A stretch of DNA of 64,000 bases from Mogibacterium sp. (GCA_017515425.1 JAFWFU010000053.1:1-64000), one strand, 5' to 3'; numbered from the stretch's first letter, positions 33,716 through 42,190 are shown. Notes: a model not told the origin generated them from the letters alone. A program made the numbers and translations.

Positions 33716-34340
33716 ATATTGTGTATATAAAATATCATATATCTGCGATAAATAGTGATTTAAGCTATATAAATTCTATTATATTCATATCAGTGCTTTA
33801 TGATAAGGTGTTCAAACTCCTTAAAATAAATGCTTTTCCGGATTTTAATAATATATCACTTATTATAAGTAATATGTATATGTTGCATACGCTTAGGGTT
33901 AATGCTACATATCATATTATCACCTATCACTCTGATCTAACGACTTAAGCCTCTTCTGTTCGTAAAGTGTAAGAATCTACATCGATATATAATCCTCCAT
34001 ATAGGTTTAAGTTATCCTCTCAGTCATATAATAAAATGAGAAAAACCTTGGCTTTAATTCTGCATTATGGTTTATGAATATAACTCAATTGTGGTTTTTA
34101 GTCTTAGGAATATCACATTTGCAAGCAAATGGGATAGTAATTATGAATAATATTGAGTCTTCTCTCCTGAGAGAAGCCAGCTCCACCGTAGCGATACGGT
34201 GGTTTTTTACAGCTTACTCTTCGCACGCTCAGAGAAAAATAGAACGCTAAAGCGTTCCGACCAATATTGTGAGGATATGTACTCTCGAGTTTTATTCCTC
34301 TCTATAAGTTAAAACTCTATATTAAAGAAAGGATATAAAA
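33716..34340. other. 625-bp AT-rich intergenic region with structured RNA
   Basis: The first 350 bp are AT-rich, and a 75-codon GTG frame at 33721 is not supported. From about 34130 there are hairpins TTTGC/GCAAA and CTCTC/GAGAG, a terminator (34183-34208), and GAACGC/GCGTTC (about 34241-34256). AATATTG near 34150 recurs near 34262. It looks like a leader or counter-transcribed regulatory RNA ahead of the second replication operon. Confidence 0.5.
34183..34208 (+). terminator. terminator ahead of the second replication operon
   Basis: CCACCGTA, loop GCGA and TACGGTGG form a perfect stem followed by six T residues. Confidence 0.85.
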
Positions 34341-35087
34341 ATGTTCATTAATAATGGAATTATTCCAACGCCGGAAAGAATCATAGTATATGGGCCTGAA
34401 GGCATTGGGAAAAGTACGATTGCATCAAATTTCCCAAATCCTTTATTTATTGATGTTGAAAATTCAACGTCAGAATTAAACGTGGCCAGATTCGACACTA
34501 TACCAAAGGACTGGTCGAGCTTCGTCGAAATGGTTCTTTATGTAAAAGAACATCCAGACATCTGCGATACTTTGGTTATAGACAGTCTCGACTGGACTGA
34601 AAAACTTTGTATAAAGCACATATGCGAATCTTCCGGTAAAGAAAGCATCGGTGATTTTGCATACGGTGCAGGATACACACGTCTTGCAGATGAAATCCAA
34701 AAGATGCTAAGCGTTCTTAGCGAAATAACAGAATGTGGAATTCATATTGTAATGACCGCCCACAGTATGATTCGAAAGTTTGAGCGTCCGGAAGAATCCG
34801 GCGCATACGACAGATTCGAACTCAAGCTTGAGAAGAAGACTGCTCCGTTATACAAAGAATGGGCAACGATGCTTTTGTTCTGTGATTACGAAACAAATGT
34901 TGTTCTTGACAGCAACAACAAAGCGAAAGCGCGCGGTGGCGACAGAGTGATTCATACCTGCCACCATCCATGCTGGGACGCTAAGAACCGAAAGAACATG
35001 CCGGAGAAGCTTCCGCTTTCCTACGATTCCTTAGCCCCATACATTTACAATTCTAATAAAAATCACATGGAGGTAAATAATGATTAA
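34341..35087 (+). CDS. AAA (Sak4-like) ATP-binding protein
   Basis: The 248-residue protein is a single RecA-type ATPase with Walker A YGPEGIGKST (about 13-22) and Walker B CDTLVIDSLDW (about 73-83). It matches the AAA_24 phage nucleotide-binding family, related to the Sak4 single-strand annealing recombinases. It is followed by the DUF669 protein with an eight-bp overlap, the same pairing seen in many phages. It probably loads or anneals single-stranded DNA in replication. Confidence 0.85.
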   Translation: MFINNGIIPTPERIIVYGPEGIGKSTIASNFPNPLFIDVENSTSELNVARFDTIPKDWSSFVEMVLYVKEHPDICDTLVIDSLDWTEKLCIKHICESSGKESIGDFAYGAGYTRLADEIQKMLSVLSEITECGIHIVMTAHSMIRKFERPEESGAYDRFELKLEKKTAPLYKEWATMLLFCDYETNVVLDSNNKAKARGGDRVIHTCHHPCWDAKNRKNMPEKLPLSYDSLAPYIYNSNKNHMEVNND

Positions 35088-35532
35088 GAACAATAATATT
35101 GATTTTACTAACGGTGGAACTTCCTTGGACTGGAATAGCGAGATTTCATCTAAAGTGATATTTGAATTCATTCCAGGCGAATATGAGTTCGAAGTAATAG
35201 ACTTCCAGCGTGGAACACATCCGGGCTCGGAAAAGCTTCCGACTTGTCCCAAGGCTATAATCAAACTCAGATTATCTTATCGTGGGAGCACCCTTGATGT
35301 TGATAAGCATCTGTTCCTCCACTCAAAAATGGAAGGTCTGCTTTCGGATTTCTTCATTTCAATCGGTTTAATGAATAAAGGCGAAAGCCTGGAAATGGAT
35401 TGGAACAACATCGTCGGAAAGAAAGGACGAGCCACTTTCCATAACAGGGAAGCCTCTAATGGTAAGAAATATTTTGAGGTCAAGAAATTTCTTCCTCCAA
35501 ACAACACATCTACCTCGAAAGGAGGCTTTTAA
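35080..35532 (+). CDS. DUF669-family protein
   Basis: The 150-residue protein has FEFIPGEYEFEVIDFQRGTHPGSE-like and KGRATFHNREASNGKKYFEV-like segments, the pattern of the phage DUF669 family, thought to bind single-stranded DNA. GGAGG precedes its ATG. Its stop overlaps the next start (TAATG). It lies between the Sak4-like ATPase and the primase-helicase. Confidence 0.8.
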   Translation: MIKNNNIDFTNGGTSLDWNSEISSKVIFEFIPGEYEFEVIDFQRGTHPGSEKLPTCPKAIIKLRLSYRGSTLDVDKHLFLHSKMEGLLSDFFISIGLMNKGESLEMDWNNIVGKKGRATFHNREASNGKKYFEVKKFLPPNNTSTSKGGF

Positions 35533-37523
35533 TGAGTAATAAGTCATTATTACTTGAAGCGCTAGGCTCTATCGAGCCTAGCCTTCTTAGTTATGGAGAA
35601 TGGTTAAATGTCGGGATGGCCCTACACGAAGAGGGTTTTTGTTGTGAAGATTGGGAAGATTGGTCTTCCCAAGATACCAGCAGATACCATCCTGATGAAT
35701 GCAAAGCGAAGTGGGCATCGTTTTCACACAACAATAACGCCCCTATCAAGGGCGGAACAATCATCCACTACGCTAAAGAACAAGGATGGTCTCCTTCTTC
35801 GGGTCATCAATTAGATTGGAATGATACTATAACATCTTTCAGCTACAATTCATCTGCTCCTGCCAATCATGTTAACGAATTAATCACATATCTTGAAACA
35901 TTATTTAATGCAGATGACTATGTTGGCTATGTTACCCAATCTTATTACAGTAACGGGCGATATGCTCCCACTAAAGGATGCTATGACCGGACTGCCGGAG
36001 AAGTCATAGAAAAGCTTATTCAAACCAATGATATTGAATGTGCTTTGGGTAGTTATGATAAATCAGCTGGAGCATGGATTCGATTCAACCCCCTTGATGG
36101 AAAAGGTGTCTCTAATGATAATGTTGTCAGCTTCAAATACGCTCTTGTAGAATCTGACAATCTGCCCATTAAAGTCCAAGAAACATTGATTCGTAATCTT
36201 CATCTTCCCGTAGCTGCGCTCGTTAGCAGCGGGGGCAAAAGCCTTCACGCAATAGTGAAAGTAGATGCAGCTACTAGAACAGAATATGATGAAAGAGTTC
36301 AGAAGCTTTACTCAATTTGTGAAGATGAGGGTTTGACGCTTGATAAACAAAATAAAAACCCATCCAGATTGTCCCGCATGCCGGGCATCACAAGAGATGG
36401 CAATCTGCAACATCTAATCGGAACAAACCTTGGCGAAGCTTCATGGCTAGCTTGGACAGAATGGTTATCGAAAAGAGAACTTGAGCTTCCGTCAATCGAG
36501 AACTTGCTTATAATGCAAAACAATCCACCCGTCTTAGCGCCTGAGCTCATATCCGGAGTATTACGACAAGGTCACAAGATGCTTCTCGCAGGTTCGTCAA
36601 AAGCTGGAAAAAGTTATTTGTTGATTGAACTATGCATAGCTATCGCAGAAGGAGCGAAGTGGTTGCAATGGCAATGTTCTCAAGGAAAAGTATTATATGT
36701 TAATCTTGAACTTGACAGAGCCTCCTGCTACGACCGATTTATCGAGGTGTACAATCGCAAGGGAATCTCTACTTCTAATATAAGCAATATTGATATATGG
36801 AATCTTAGAGGAAAAGCGATTCCAATGGACAAAATCGCACCAGTTTTGATAGAAAGAGCTACCGATGCAGGCTATATCGCTGTCGTAGTTGACCCCATAT
36901 ATAAGTGTATTACCGGCGACGAAAACAGCGCCAGTGAAATGGCACATTTCACAAATCAATTTGATAAGGTATGCAATGCTCTCGGGTGTTCTGTCATCTA
37001 CGCACACCATCATTCGAAAGGCAAGCAAGGGAGCAAACGGTCTATGGACAGAGCCTCTGGCTCCGGCGTGTTTGCGCGTGACTCCGACGCTCTGTTAGAT
37101 ATGATTCAACTATCTATGGATGGAAACATTCTTGACGAAGCCAAGTCTATCTATTCTATTTCCGATGATGAAGCCTCCCGTCTAACAGCATGGAGAATTG
37201 AAGGAACTTTAAGAGAATTCGCTCCCTTCCAACCTTTGGATATTTTCTTCAATTATCCCATCCATATCGTCGATGATTCTGACCTGCTTGTCGCAGCAAG
37301 CACTCATATCTCTCCTTCGTCTATCAGTACTGCTACGAAGAATGCACGTGCTATGCAACGACAAAAGCATCTTGATAAAGCATTCGATGCTATAAGCTCA
37401 TCCGGCACTGTAACAACAGCAGGATTGGCTTCTGAGCTGGACGTAAGCACGCGCACCGTCCTCCGATACTTAAGTGAATCTGAGAAGTACACCAATGATA
37501 ATGGTGTGATTTCAAGGATATAA
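35532..37523 (+). CDS. primase-helicase with PriCT and RepA-type ATPase
   Basis: The 663-residue protein has an N-terminal PriCT-like domain (about 15-95, with YGEWLNVGMALHEEGF), a primase-like middle region (about 150-310), and a RepA/AAA_25 helicase domain. Walker A is LAGSSKAGKSY near residue 355 and the Walker B strand is YIAVVVDPIYK near 450. A C-terminal winged helix (about 620-660, ELDVSTRTVLRYLSESEKY) could bind origin DNA. It should initiate priming and unwinding for the element. Confidence 0.85.
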   Translation: MSNKSLLLEALGSIEPSLLSYGEWLNVGMALHEEGFCCEDWEDWSSQDTSRYHPDECKAKWASFSHNNNAPIKGGTIIHYAKEQGWSPSSGHQLDWNDTITSFSYNSSAPANHVNELITYLETLFNADDYVGYVTQSYYSNGRYAPTKGCYDRTAGEVIEKLIQTNDIECALGSYDKSAGAWIRFNPLDGKGVSNDNVVSFKYALVESDNLPIKVQETLIRNLHLPVAALVSSGGKSLHAIVKVDAATRTEYDERVQKLYSICEDEGLTLDKQNKNPSRLSRMPGITRDGNLQHLIGTNLGEASWLAWTEWLSKRELELPSIENLLIMQNNPPVLAPELISGVLRQGHKMLLAGSSKAGKSYLLIELCIAIAEGAKWLQWQCSQGKVLYVNLELDRASCYDRFIEVYNRKGISTSNISNIDIWNLRGKAIPMDKIAPVLIERATDAGYIAVVVDPIYKCITGDENSASEMAHFTNQFDKVCNALGCSVIYAHHHSKGKQGSKRSMDRASGSGVFARDSDALLDMIQLSMDGNILDEAKSIYSISDDEASRLTAWRIEGTLREFAPFQPLDIFFNYPIHIVDDSDLLVAASTHISPSSISTATKNARAMQRQKHLDKAFDAISSSGTVTTAGLASELDVSTRTVLRYLSESEKYTNDNGVISRI

Positions 37524-37537
37524 TCTTCAATTCTTTT

Positions 37538-37573
37538 GTAGACGACAGACATATATATATGTCTGTCGTCTAC
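37538..37573. repeat. 36-bp perfect palindrome
   Basis: GTAGACGACAGACATATA and its exact complement form an uninterrupted palindrome after the primase-helicase stop. Its core GACGACAGACAT is also the stem of the hairpin at 22954-22994. Confidence 0.9.
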
Positions 37574-37630
37574 CCCTGCCATGTCATAAGAACATAATAG
37601 ATCTATCTATGTTTTTATGAGATGGCAGGG
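37574..37630. repeat. second long hairpin after the primase gene
   Basis: CCCTGCCAT (from 37574) pairs with ATGGCAGGG (to 37629). Inside, CATAAGAACATA pairs with TATGTTTTTATG apart from one mismatch. It abuts the 36-bp palindrome and ends upstream of the nuclease gene. Confidence 0.75.
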
Positions 37631-37694
37631 GATACCGTCATACAATCAGAACGATTATTGTTTTTTCTCCCATTATCATGAAAGGTCTAACAAC

Positions 37695-38030
37695 ATGAAC
37701 AGTAAAGATAAAGGCCGTCGCGGTGAACGTGAACTCGCCAAAGAACTGCGACAGAATGGCTATGACACCAGGCGAGGACAGCAATACTCCGGAGCAAACG
37801 GCGATGCAGATGTTGTCGGGCTCTCCGGAATACATATTGAGTGTAAGCGAAGAGAACGACTTAATATCTACGATGCTATACAACAAGCCGTTTCGGACAC
37901 TAACCATTCTGACCTTCCTGCAGTCTTTTGGAAGAAGAATCGTAAGCCATGGTTGGTATGTATGAGACTGGATGATTGGCTTTCACTCTATGATAAGTAT
38001 ATTTTTGATAACGATACTCAAGGAGAATAA
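37695..38030 (+). CDS. PDDEXK nuclease, RecU/Holliday-resolvase-like
   Basis: The 111-residue protein has a PDDEXK core: Glu in RRGERELAKELRQNG, Asp in GANGDADVVG and ECK in GIHIECKRRE. This is typical of phage and plasmid Holliday-junction resolvases or VRR-NUC-like endonucleases. It would process branched replication or recombination intermediates. The ATG at 37695 was chosen over the longer frame from 37617, which begins inside the hairpin. Confidence 0.82.
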   Translation: MNSKDKGRRGERELAKELRQNGYDTRRGQQYSGANGDADVVGLSGIHIECKRRERLNIYDAIQQAVSDTNHSDLPAVFWKKNRKPWLVCMRLDDWLSLYDKYIFDNDTQGE

Positions 38031-38032
38031 TC

Positions 38033-38311
38033 ATGAATAAAACAAACACTATTCATCATTATCTTTTCGATATAAAAGAAACTATCTATGGTTCTCCATA
38101 TGAAGCAATTGCTTCCGATACAAGGAAATGTGAACTAATCTGTCCATCTAAAAGAGATGCCGAGTTGCAGATTATCTCTGATTTTTATGATAGTGTATCA
38201 CCAATCATAAAAGAAAATGATACTTTCATTTTTGATAATAATACCAATCATCTCTTTCTGATGAGAGGAGCTTTTACCCTTAAAGAGCTTCATTACAGAT
38301 TAGTTGGATGA
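38033..38311 (+). CDS. hypothetical 92-residue protein
   Basis: Not recognised. It is a soluble mixed alpha/beta protein, last gene of the replication operon. AAGGAG precedes its ATG, two bases after the nuclease stop. A strong terminator follows. Confidence 0.65.
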   Translation: MNKTNTIHHYLFDIKETIYGSPYEAIASDTRKCELICPSKRDAELQIISDFYDSVSPIIKENDTFIFDNNTNHLFLMRGAFTLKELHYRLVG

Positions 38312-38320
38312 TTCATATAT

Positions 38321-38361
38321 GAGCATGCAAGATCGTGTAGAATCTTGCATGCTCTTTTTTT
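38321..38361 (+). terminator. terminator of the replication operon
   Basis: GAGCATGCAAGAT (38321-38333) and ATCTTGCATGCTC (38342-38354) form a perfect 13-bp stem, followed by seven T residues. Confidence 0.9.
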
Positions 38362-38414
38362 GTTCACAAACAAGTGAAAGCATTGATATCTGAGTAGCTA
38401 GCGTGCTATATTTG

Positions 38415-38489
38415 ATTGACAATTTTTTTAATGACAAGAATACATCATTTTTGAGCATTGTTCATCAAAAAATGACAAGGTTTGACAGG
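38415..38489 (+). other. candidate integrase arm-type sites, right end
   Basis: ATTGACAA (38415-38422), ATGACAAG (38431-38438), ATGACAAG (38472-38479) and TTGACAGG (38482-38489) are direct repeats like those at the left end. Confidence 0.6.
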
Positions 38490-38525
38490 ATGGATATCAA
38501 AAAACGGGATTGAAAGCCAAGATAA

Positions 38526-38554
38526 AGAGGCTGCCGCTCTATGTGGCAACCTCC
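38526..38554 (-). terminator. terminator-like hairpin after reverse rubrerythrin
   Basis: AGAGGCTGCC and GGCAACCTCC pair with two mismatches, just 3' of the rubrerythrin gene. It resembles the hairpin at 21229-21262 on the far side of the element. Confidence 0.5.
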
Positions 38555-38584
38555 TGTGAGACTTAGATTTTCAAGGTATATCAA

Positions 38585-39130
38585 TTAGCCGAAGTATCTC
38601 TTGAGGAGACCAGCAAATGCCTTGCCGTGTCTAGCCTCATCTCTAGCCATCTCGTGAACTGTGTCGTGGATAGCGTCGAGACCCTGCTCCTTAGCCATCT
38701 TAGCAAGCTCTACCTTACCAAGCGTAGCACCGTTCTCTGCCTCTACTCTCATTTCGAGGTTCTTCTTTGTGCTGTCTGTTACTACTTCGCCGAGAAGCTC
38801 TGCAAACTTAGCTGCGTGCTCAGCTTCTTCCCAAGCTGCCTTCTCCCAATAGAGACCGATTTCAGGATAGCCCTCTCTATGAGCAACTCTACCCATTGCG
38901 AGATACATACCAACCTCTGTGCACTCTCCCATGAAGTTCGCCTGAAGTCCTTCGATAATCTTTGGATCAACGCCCTTAGCAACGCCGATTACATGCTCGG
39001 CTGCCCAGCTCATTTCTCCCTCTGCCTGCTTTGTGAACTTCTCAGCAGGAACTCCGCACTGTGGGCACTTCTCCGGTGCCTGATCTCCTTCATGAACGTA
39101 ACCGCATACACTGCATACCCATTTAGCCAT
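38585..39130 (-). CDS. reverse rubrerythrin
   Basis: The 181-residue protein has the rubredoxin domain first ([12 protein letters not shown] and CPQCGVP, residues 5-27) and the ferritin-like di-iron domain after it (about 40-180, with [21 protein letters not shown] and [10 protein letters not shown]). This order defines reverse rubrerythrins, which act as NADH-linked peroxidases in clostridia. AGGAGGAAAG precedes the ATG. The last 46 residues are duplicated at 21443, across the mobile element, so its 3' end was probably supplied by the element. Confidence 0.95.
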   Translation of the reverse strand: MAKWVCSVCGYVHEGDQAPEKCPQCGVPAEKFTKQAEGEMSWAAEHVIGVAKGVDPKIIEGLQANFMGECTEVGMYLAMGRVAHREGYPEIGLYWEKAAWEEAEHAAKFAELLGEVVTDSTKKNLEMRVEAENGATLGKVELAKMAKEQGLDAIHDTVHEMARDEARHGKAFAGLLKRYFG

Positions 39131-39236
39131 AATACTTTCCTCCTAATTTTTAAACATAGTTTGAATTAATATCTCTTTTATAAAAGCTGATTATAATCAG
39201 TTTTTAACAATAATATGTGATGAGCTGCTGAAAATC

Positions 39237-39632
39237 TTAACTCTCGATTGCTTTTCTGAGCTTTTCTTCGCATTCCTTGCAGAGTCCGAAGTAATTGGAA
39301 GCGACAGCCTCAATCGTTCCGTCGAACCTCTCCCTAATATCCTGGAGAGTGCTGTCATCAGCCTCGGGCATATCCACCACGCAGCCACATTCCCTACAGA
39401 AGAAATGCGAATGCGGTTCTACGACCCAATCATAGCGAGCCGCTCCGTGGGCGTCAATTCTGATTATGTCTCCCCACTCTACGAGCTGTCCGAGATTGCG
39501 ATAAACGGTAGCTAAGCTCATCTCGGGATAATCCGGTTTGAGTTCAGCATACAAAGTCTCAGCGGTAGGGTGGTCTTTCCTGTTCGAAACCTGTTTCCTT
39601 ATTGCTTCTCTCTGTCTGCTGTATCTTGCCAT
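39237..39632 (-). CDS. Fur-family regulator (PerR/Fur type)
   Basis: The 131-residue protein has the Fur-family winged helix (about 1-80: ATVYRNLGQLVEWGDI) and a metal-binding dimer domain with the regulatory HSHFFC segment and two CxxC pairs (CRECG and CKEC) for structural zinc. It lies just upstream of the reverse rubrerythrin on the same strand, which suggests a PerR-like peroxide role. The box upstream looks more like a Fur site, so iron control is also possible. Confidence 0.9.
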   Translation of the reverse strand: MARYSRQREAIRKQVSNRKDHPTAETLYAELKPDYPEMSLATVYRNLGQLVEWGDIIRIDAHGAARYDWVVEPHSHFFCRECGCVVDMPEADDSTLQDIRERFDGTIEAVASNYFGLCKECEEKLRKAIES

Positions 39633-39685
39633 TCTTATCTGCCTTTTTCCGAAAAATTAATTTGTTATAAATCACTTATCAATAA

Positions 39686-39700
39686 TGATAATCATTATCG
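39686..39700. promoter_or_regulatory. Fur/PerR box
   Basis: TGATAATCATTATCG matches 14 of 15 positions of the Fur 7-1-7 site TGATAATnATTATCA, and 13 of 15 of the PerR site TTATAATnATTATAA. It lies 54 bp upstream of the Fur-family gene, so autoregulation is likely. Confidence 0.8.
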
Positions 39701-39884
39701 TTATTTGTAGTATACTTGCACTCTCATATACTGTCAATAGCTTTTTTATATTTTTTTAAATCTTTTTAAAATTTGTGATTAGCCAAATCACACGATTAGC
39801 GATATGAAATGCAGGGGTTCTTCTTTGAAGGTTTAAATTGTTTTATAATAGATATGAACTTTCTTTTTTCAAGCAGAGGATAAT

Positions 39885-40700
39885 ATGGACGGCTCAAGCA
39901 ATTCAATATTATACATACTAATAATATGCTTTATTGCGGCTCTTATTATTTCATGCCTATCCTCGCAATCCCCAGAACGAAAAGGGAAAGAGGGCGAGCT
40001 TGATATTGTTCATATAATATCGAAATCTATACGCAGAGGTTTGCATGGATATATACTGCATAATCTTTATATTCCAAAGAAAGATGGGGGCACCTCAGAA
40101 ATAGATGTTTTATTTATCTGCACAAAGGGCGTTTATGTTTTCGAAAGCAAGAATTACGCAGGGTGGATTTTCGGAGATGACAGAAGAGAGTATTGGACAG
40201 TAACATTACCAGCAGGAAGAAATTGGTTGGGATTTAAGCAGCTTGAAAAGCATAAGTTCTTTAATCCAATATGGCAAAACAACTCACATATAGGTAATTT
40301 ACGCAATCTAATAGGGCGTTCTGTTCAGATTGAGTCCGTGATTGTTTTTTCAAATCGTTCTAAGCTGAAGAAAATTGCGAATAAAAGCGATACAAAAATA
40401 ATGCAGACTGACATGTTGAAGTATTACCTATCTAGTATTGGAAAAAAACGACAAGATATACTTACCTATAGAGAGGTAGATAATCTATATAATATACTAA
40501 AGCCACATGTGGACACTGACGGAGAGAAAAAGAAGCAGCATATGATGTATATTAGGCGGCTAAAAAGCAATCCTAAAAGATGTCCGAAATGTGGTGGTAA
40601 TCTCGTTCTGAGAACCGCTAAAAAGGGAAGTAATATGGGTAGACAGTTTTTCGGCTGTTCAAATTATCCGAAATGTGAATTTATAAAAAATATTAAGTAA
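39885..40700 (+). CDS. NERD-domain protein with topoisomerase zinc finger
   Basis: The 271-residue protein has one N-terminal membrane helix (about 8-26) and a NERD nuclease-related domain (about 38-160). Its PDDEXK-like residues are seen as KGKEGELDIV, SEIDVLFIC and VFESKNYAGW. A C-terminal C4 topoisomerase-type zinc ribbon follows (CPKCGGNLVLRT and FFGCSNYPKCEF). NERD proteins are presumed nucleases of unknown role, some in defence. AGAGGATAAT precedes the ATG. Confidence 0.85.
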   Translation: MDGSSNSILYILIICFIAALIISCLSSQSPERKGKEGELDIVHIISKSIRRGLHGYILHNLYIPKKDGGTSEIDVLFICTKGVYVFESKNYAGWIFGDDRREYWTVTLPAGRNWLGFKQLEKHKFFNPIWQNNSHIGNLRNLIGRSVQIESVIVFSNRSKLKKIANKSDTKIMQTDMLKYYLSSIGKKRQDILTYREVDNLYNILKPHVDTDGEKKKQHMMYIRRLKSNPKRCPKCGGNLVLRTAKKGSNMGRQFFGCSNYPKCEFIKNIK

Positions 40701-40789
40701 ACGGCGAAGAGTAATAGTTTTCGAAATTGCCTTTATATGCTCTTATATGCTTGGAGCATTTTCGGGAAAGAATAATCGTTACAACCGCA

Positions 40790-40814
40790 AAAGGAGAGGT
40801 TTTCACCTCTCCTT
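40790..40814. terminator. hairpin between NERD and DivIVA genes
   Basis: AAGGAGAGG and CCTCTCCTT form a perfect nine-bp stem between two convergent genes. The T-tract is poor. Confidence 0.55.
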
Positions 40815-40859
40815 CGCGCGTTCAGCTTAAATTCGTTATTCGTTACCGTTTCTTCTTTA

Positions 40860-41576
40860 TTATTTAAGGATAATCGTATCCGTTATTGAAGCCGGCTCTT
40901 CTGCCATCTTTTTCAGGCTTTCCGACAAATCGGAAAGCGTAGCCTCTCTCAGATCGCTTATAAGCGGTGTCTCCAGCTCTTCCTCAAGAGTGTTCAGAAC
41001 TCCACCGCCTGCGGCAGTTTCAGCCTCTAAAATATCATTCTTATTGATAGCGATTGTAGGCGCCTTGTCTCCGCCTGACTCGAGCTCCTCTGAAATAGGC
41101 TTGTATTCTCCATCATCAAGCTCCTTGATTACATCAAATTCGTCCTCGTCCAGCTTGGCAAGCTCGTTCTCCAGCATTCTGCGGAAGCTGGATCTGAGCC
41201 TTCTTACCTTGTTGCTCAGCAGGCTATGCTCATCAGTGATTTTCTTAATGCTCATCTTTGCGTCAGCGAGCAAATTCTCAGCCTCGAGCTCGGCGTCTCT
41301 AATCATCAGCTCCGCCCTTCTCTCCGCGCTTGCTGAGATGTCAGCCATGAGCTTTTTCGCCGTCTCAAGAGTCTCCACCATGGCACCGTCATCTTTCTGC
41401 GCCTCAGCGAGCTGTGCCTCGAGGGATTTAATCTTATGCGCCATCTGCCTGTTATCATTCAGGATTTTCTCATAATCCGCCACGATAATATCCAAAAACT
41501 CATCTACCTCTCTGGAATTATAACCCTTCCTGTCGCGGCTGAATTCTTTCTTATCAATATCTATAGGCATTATCAT
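40860..41576 (-). CDS. DivIVA-domain cell-division protein
   Basis: The 238-residue protein begins with the DivIVA membrane-binding segment (IDKKEFSRDRKGYNSREVDEFLD) and continues as a long coiled coil (about 30-145), with an acidic tail. DivIVA proteins sense membrane curvature at poles and septa and organise division. The gene follows sepF and yggS, the usual Firmicutes order. The start may be the ATG at 41576 or at 41570. Confidence 0.9.
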   Translation of the reverse strand: MIMPIDIDKKEFSRDRKGYNSREVDEFLDIIVADYEKILNDNRQMAHKIKSLEAQLAEAQKDDGAMVETLETAKKLMADISASAERRAELMIRDAELEAENLLADAKMSIKKITDEHSLLSNKVRRLRSSFRRMLENELAKLDEDEFDVIKELDDGEYKPISEELESGGDKAPTIAINKNDILEAETAAGGGVLNTLEEELETPLISDLREATLSDLSESLKKMAEEPASITDTIILK

Positions 41577-41639
41577 AATCTATTACCTGACCTTTCTATA
41601 TTTACTCATCAATCCCGTTTTGTAACTATGCTCGTTTCT

Positions 41640-42176
41640 CTATTGCCATGGACTCGCATTCGTCGGCTTCCCCGCCTCTGTAGCTCTGTCCACCATTGCC
41701 TTTATGTTAACATTCTTCGGGGCAAAAATGTAGATATTCTGATTGATTTTCTGCGCGCTTCCCTCGAGTGCATATGTGGCTCCGTTCAGGAAGTCGAACA
41801 TCTTTCTCGCCATGTCGGTCTCCACTCTTTCGAGATTGACGATTATCGGCTTAAATCCTCTCATATTGTCTACGAGCTTCTTGCACTCGTCCAAATTCTT
41901 AGGCTCGATTACCACCATTCTGAACTGCCCCGAGGCATTCGCCAGCGAGTCTCTGCTGCCCATGGCTCCCACCGGAGTCCTCTGCATTGGTCTTTCGATT
42001 TCGCTGAAAGGTGTGCGGCTTACCGGTGCAGCCGCTGCCGCCTGTGGTGCCGTAGCGCTCTCTTCCGTAGCGAGCTCTCGCTTGTAGGCGTCAATTTCCT
42101 CTTGAGAAACTTCCATTTCTTCCTCAAAATCCTCTCCGATACCTACCAAGTCCTTCATCTTGTCCATGAAACTCAT
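41640..42176 (-). CDS. sepF: cell division protein SepF
   Basis: The 178-residue protein begins with an amphipathic membrane-anchoring helix (MSFMDKMKDLVGI) and an acidic linker. The SepF core (about 90-170) follows, with FRMVVIEPKNLDECKKL, RGFKPIIVNLE and MARKMFDFLNGATYAL. SepF tethers FtsZ to the membrane. GGAGG precedes the ATG. It lies between yggS and divIVA. Confidence 0.95.
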   Translation of the reverse strand: MSFMDKMKDLVGIGEDFEEEMEVSQEEIDAYKRELATEESATAPQAAAAAPVSRTPFSEIERPMQRTPVGAMGSRDSLANASGQFRMVVIEPKNLDECKKLVDNMRGFKPIIVNLERVETDMARKMFDFLNGATYALEGSAQKINQNIYIFAPKNVNIKAMVDRATEAGKPTNASPWQ

Positions 42177-42190
42177 CTTCCTGCGCCTCC

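Larger units (their letters stand above)
21577..38719. mobile_element. integrative mobile element in a rubrerythrin gene
   Basis: The borders are set by the duplicated rubrerythrin 3' end (21443-21586 and 38585 to about 38730). CCTTACC is shared at both edges (21571-21577 and 38713-38719) and is a candidate crossover core. Inside are a tyrosine integrase at the left end, TGACAAG-type direct repeats near both ends, a VirD4/TraG-like ATPase, a replication-relaxation protein, and a phage-like replication set. A second candidate core, ATTTTCAAG, occurs at 21587-21595 and 38567-38575. No relaxase, channel or virion gene was recognised, so it may be mobilisable or a satellite rather than self-transferring. 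Confidence 0.82.

Noticed and set aside
33721..33948. 75-codon GTG frame after the replication gene
   Set aside because: AT-rich, no ribosome site, no protein-like pattern.
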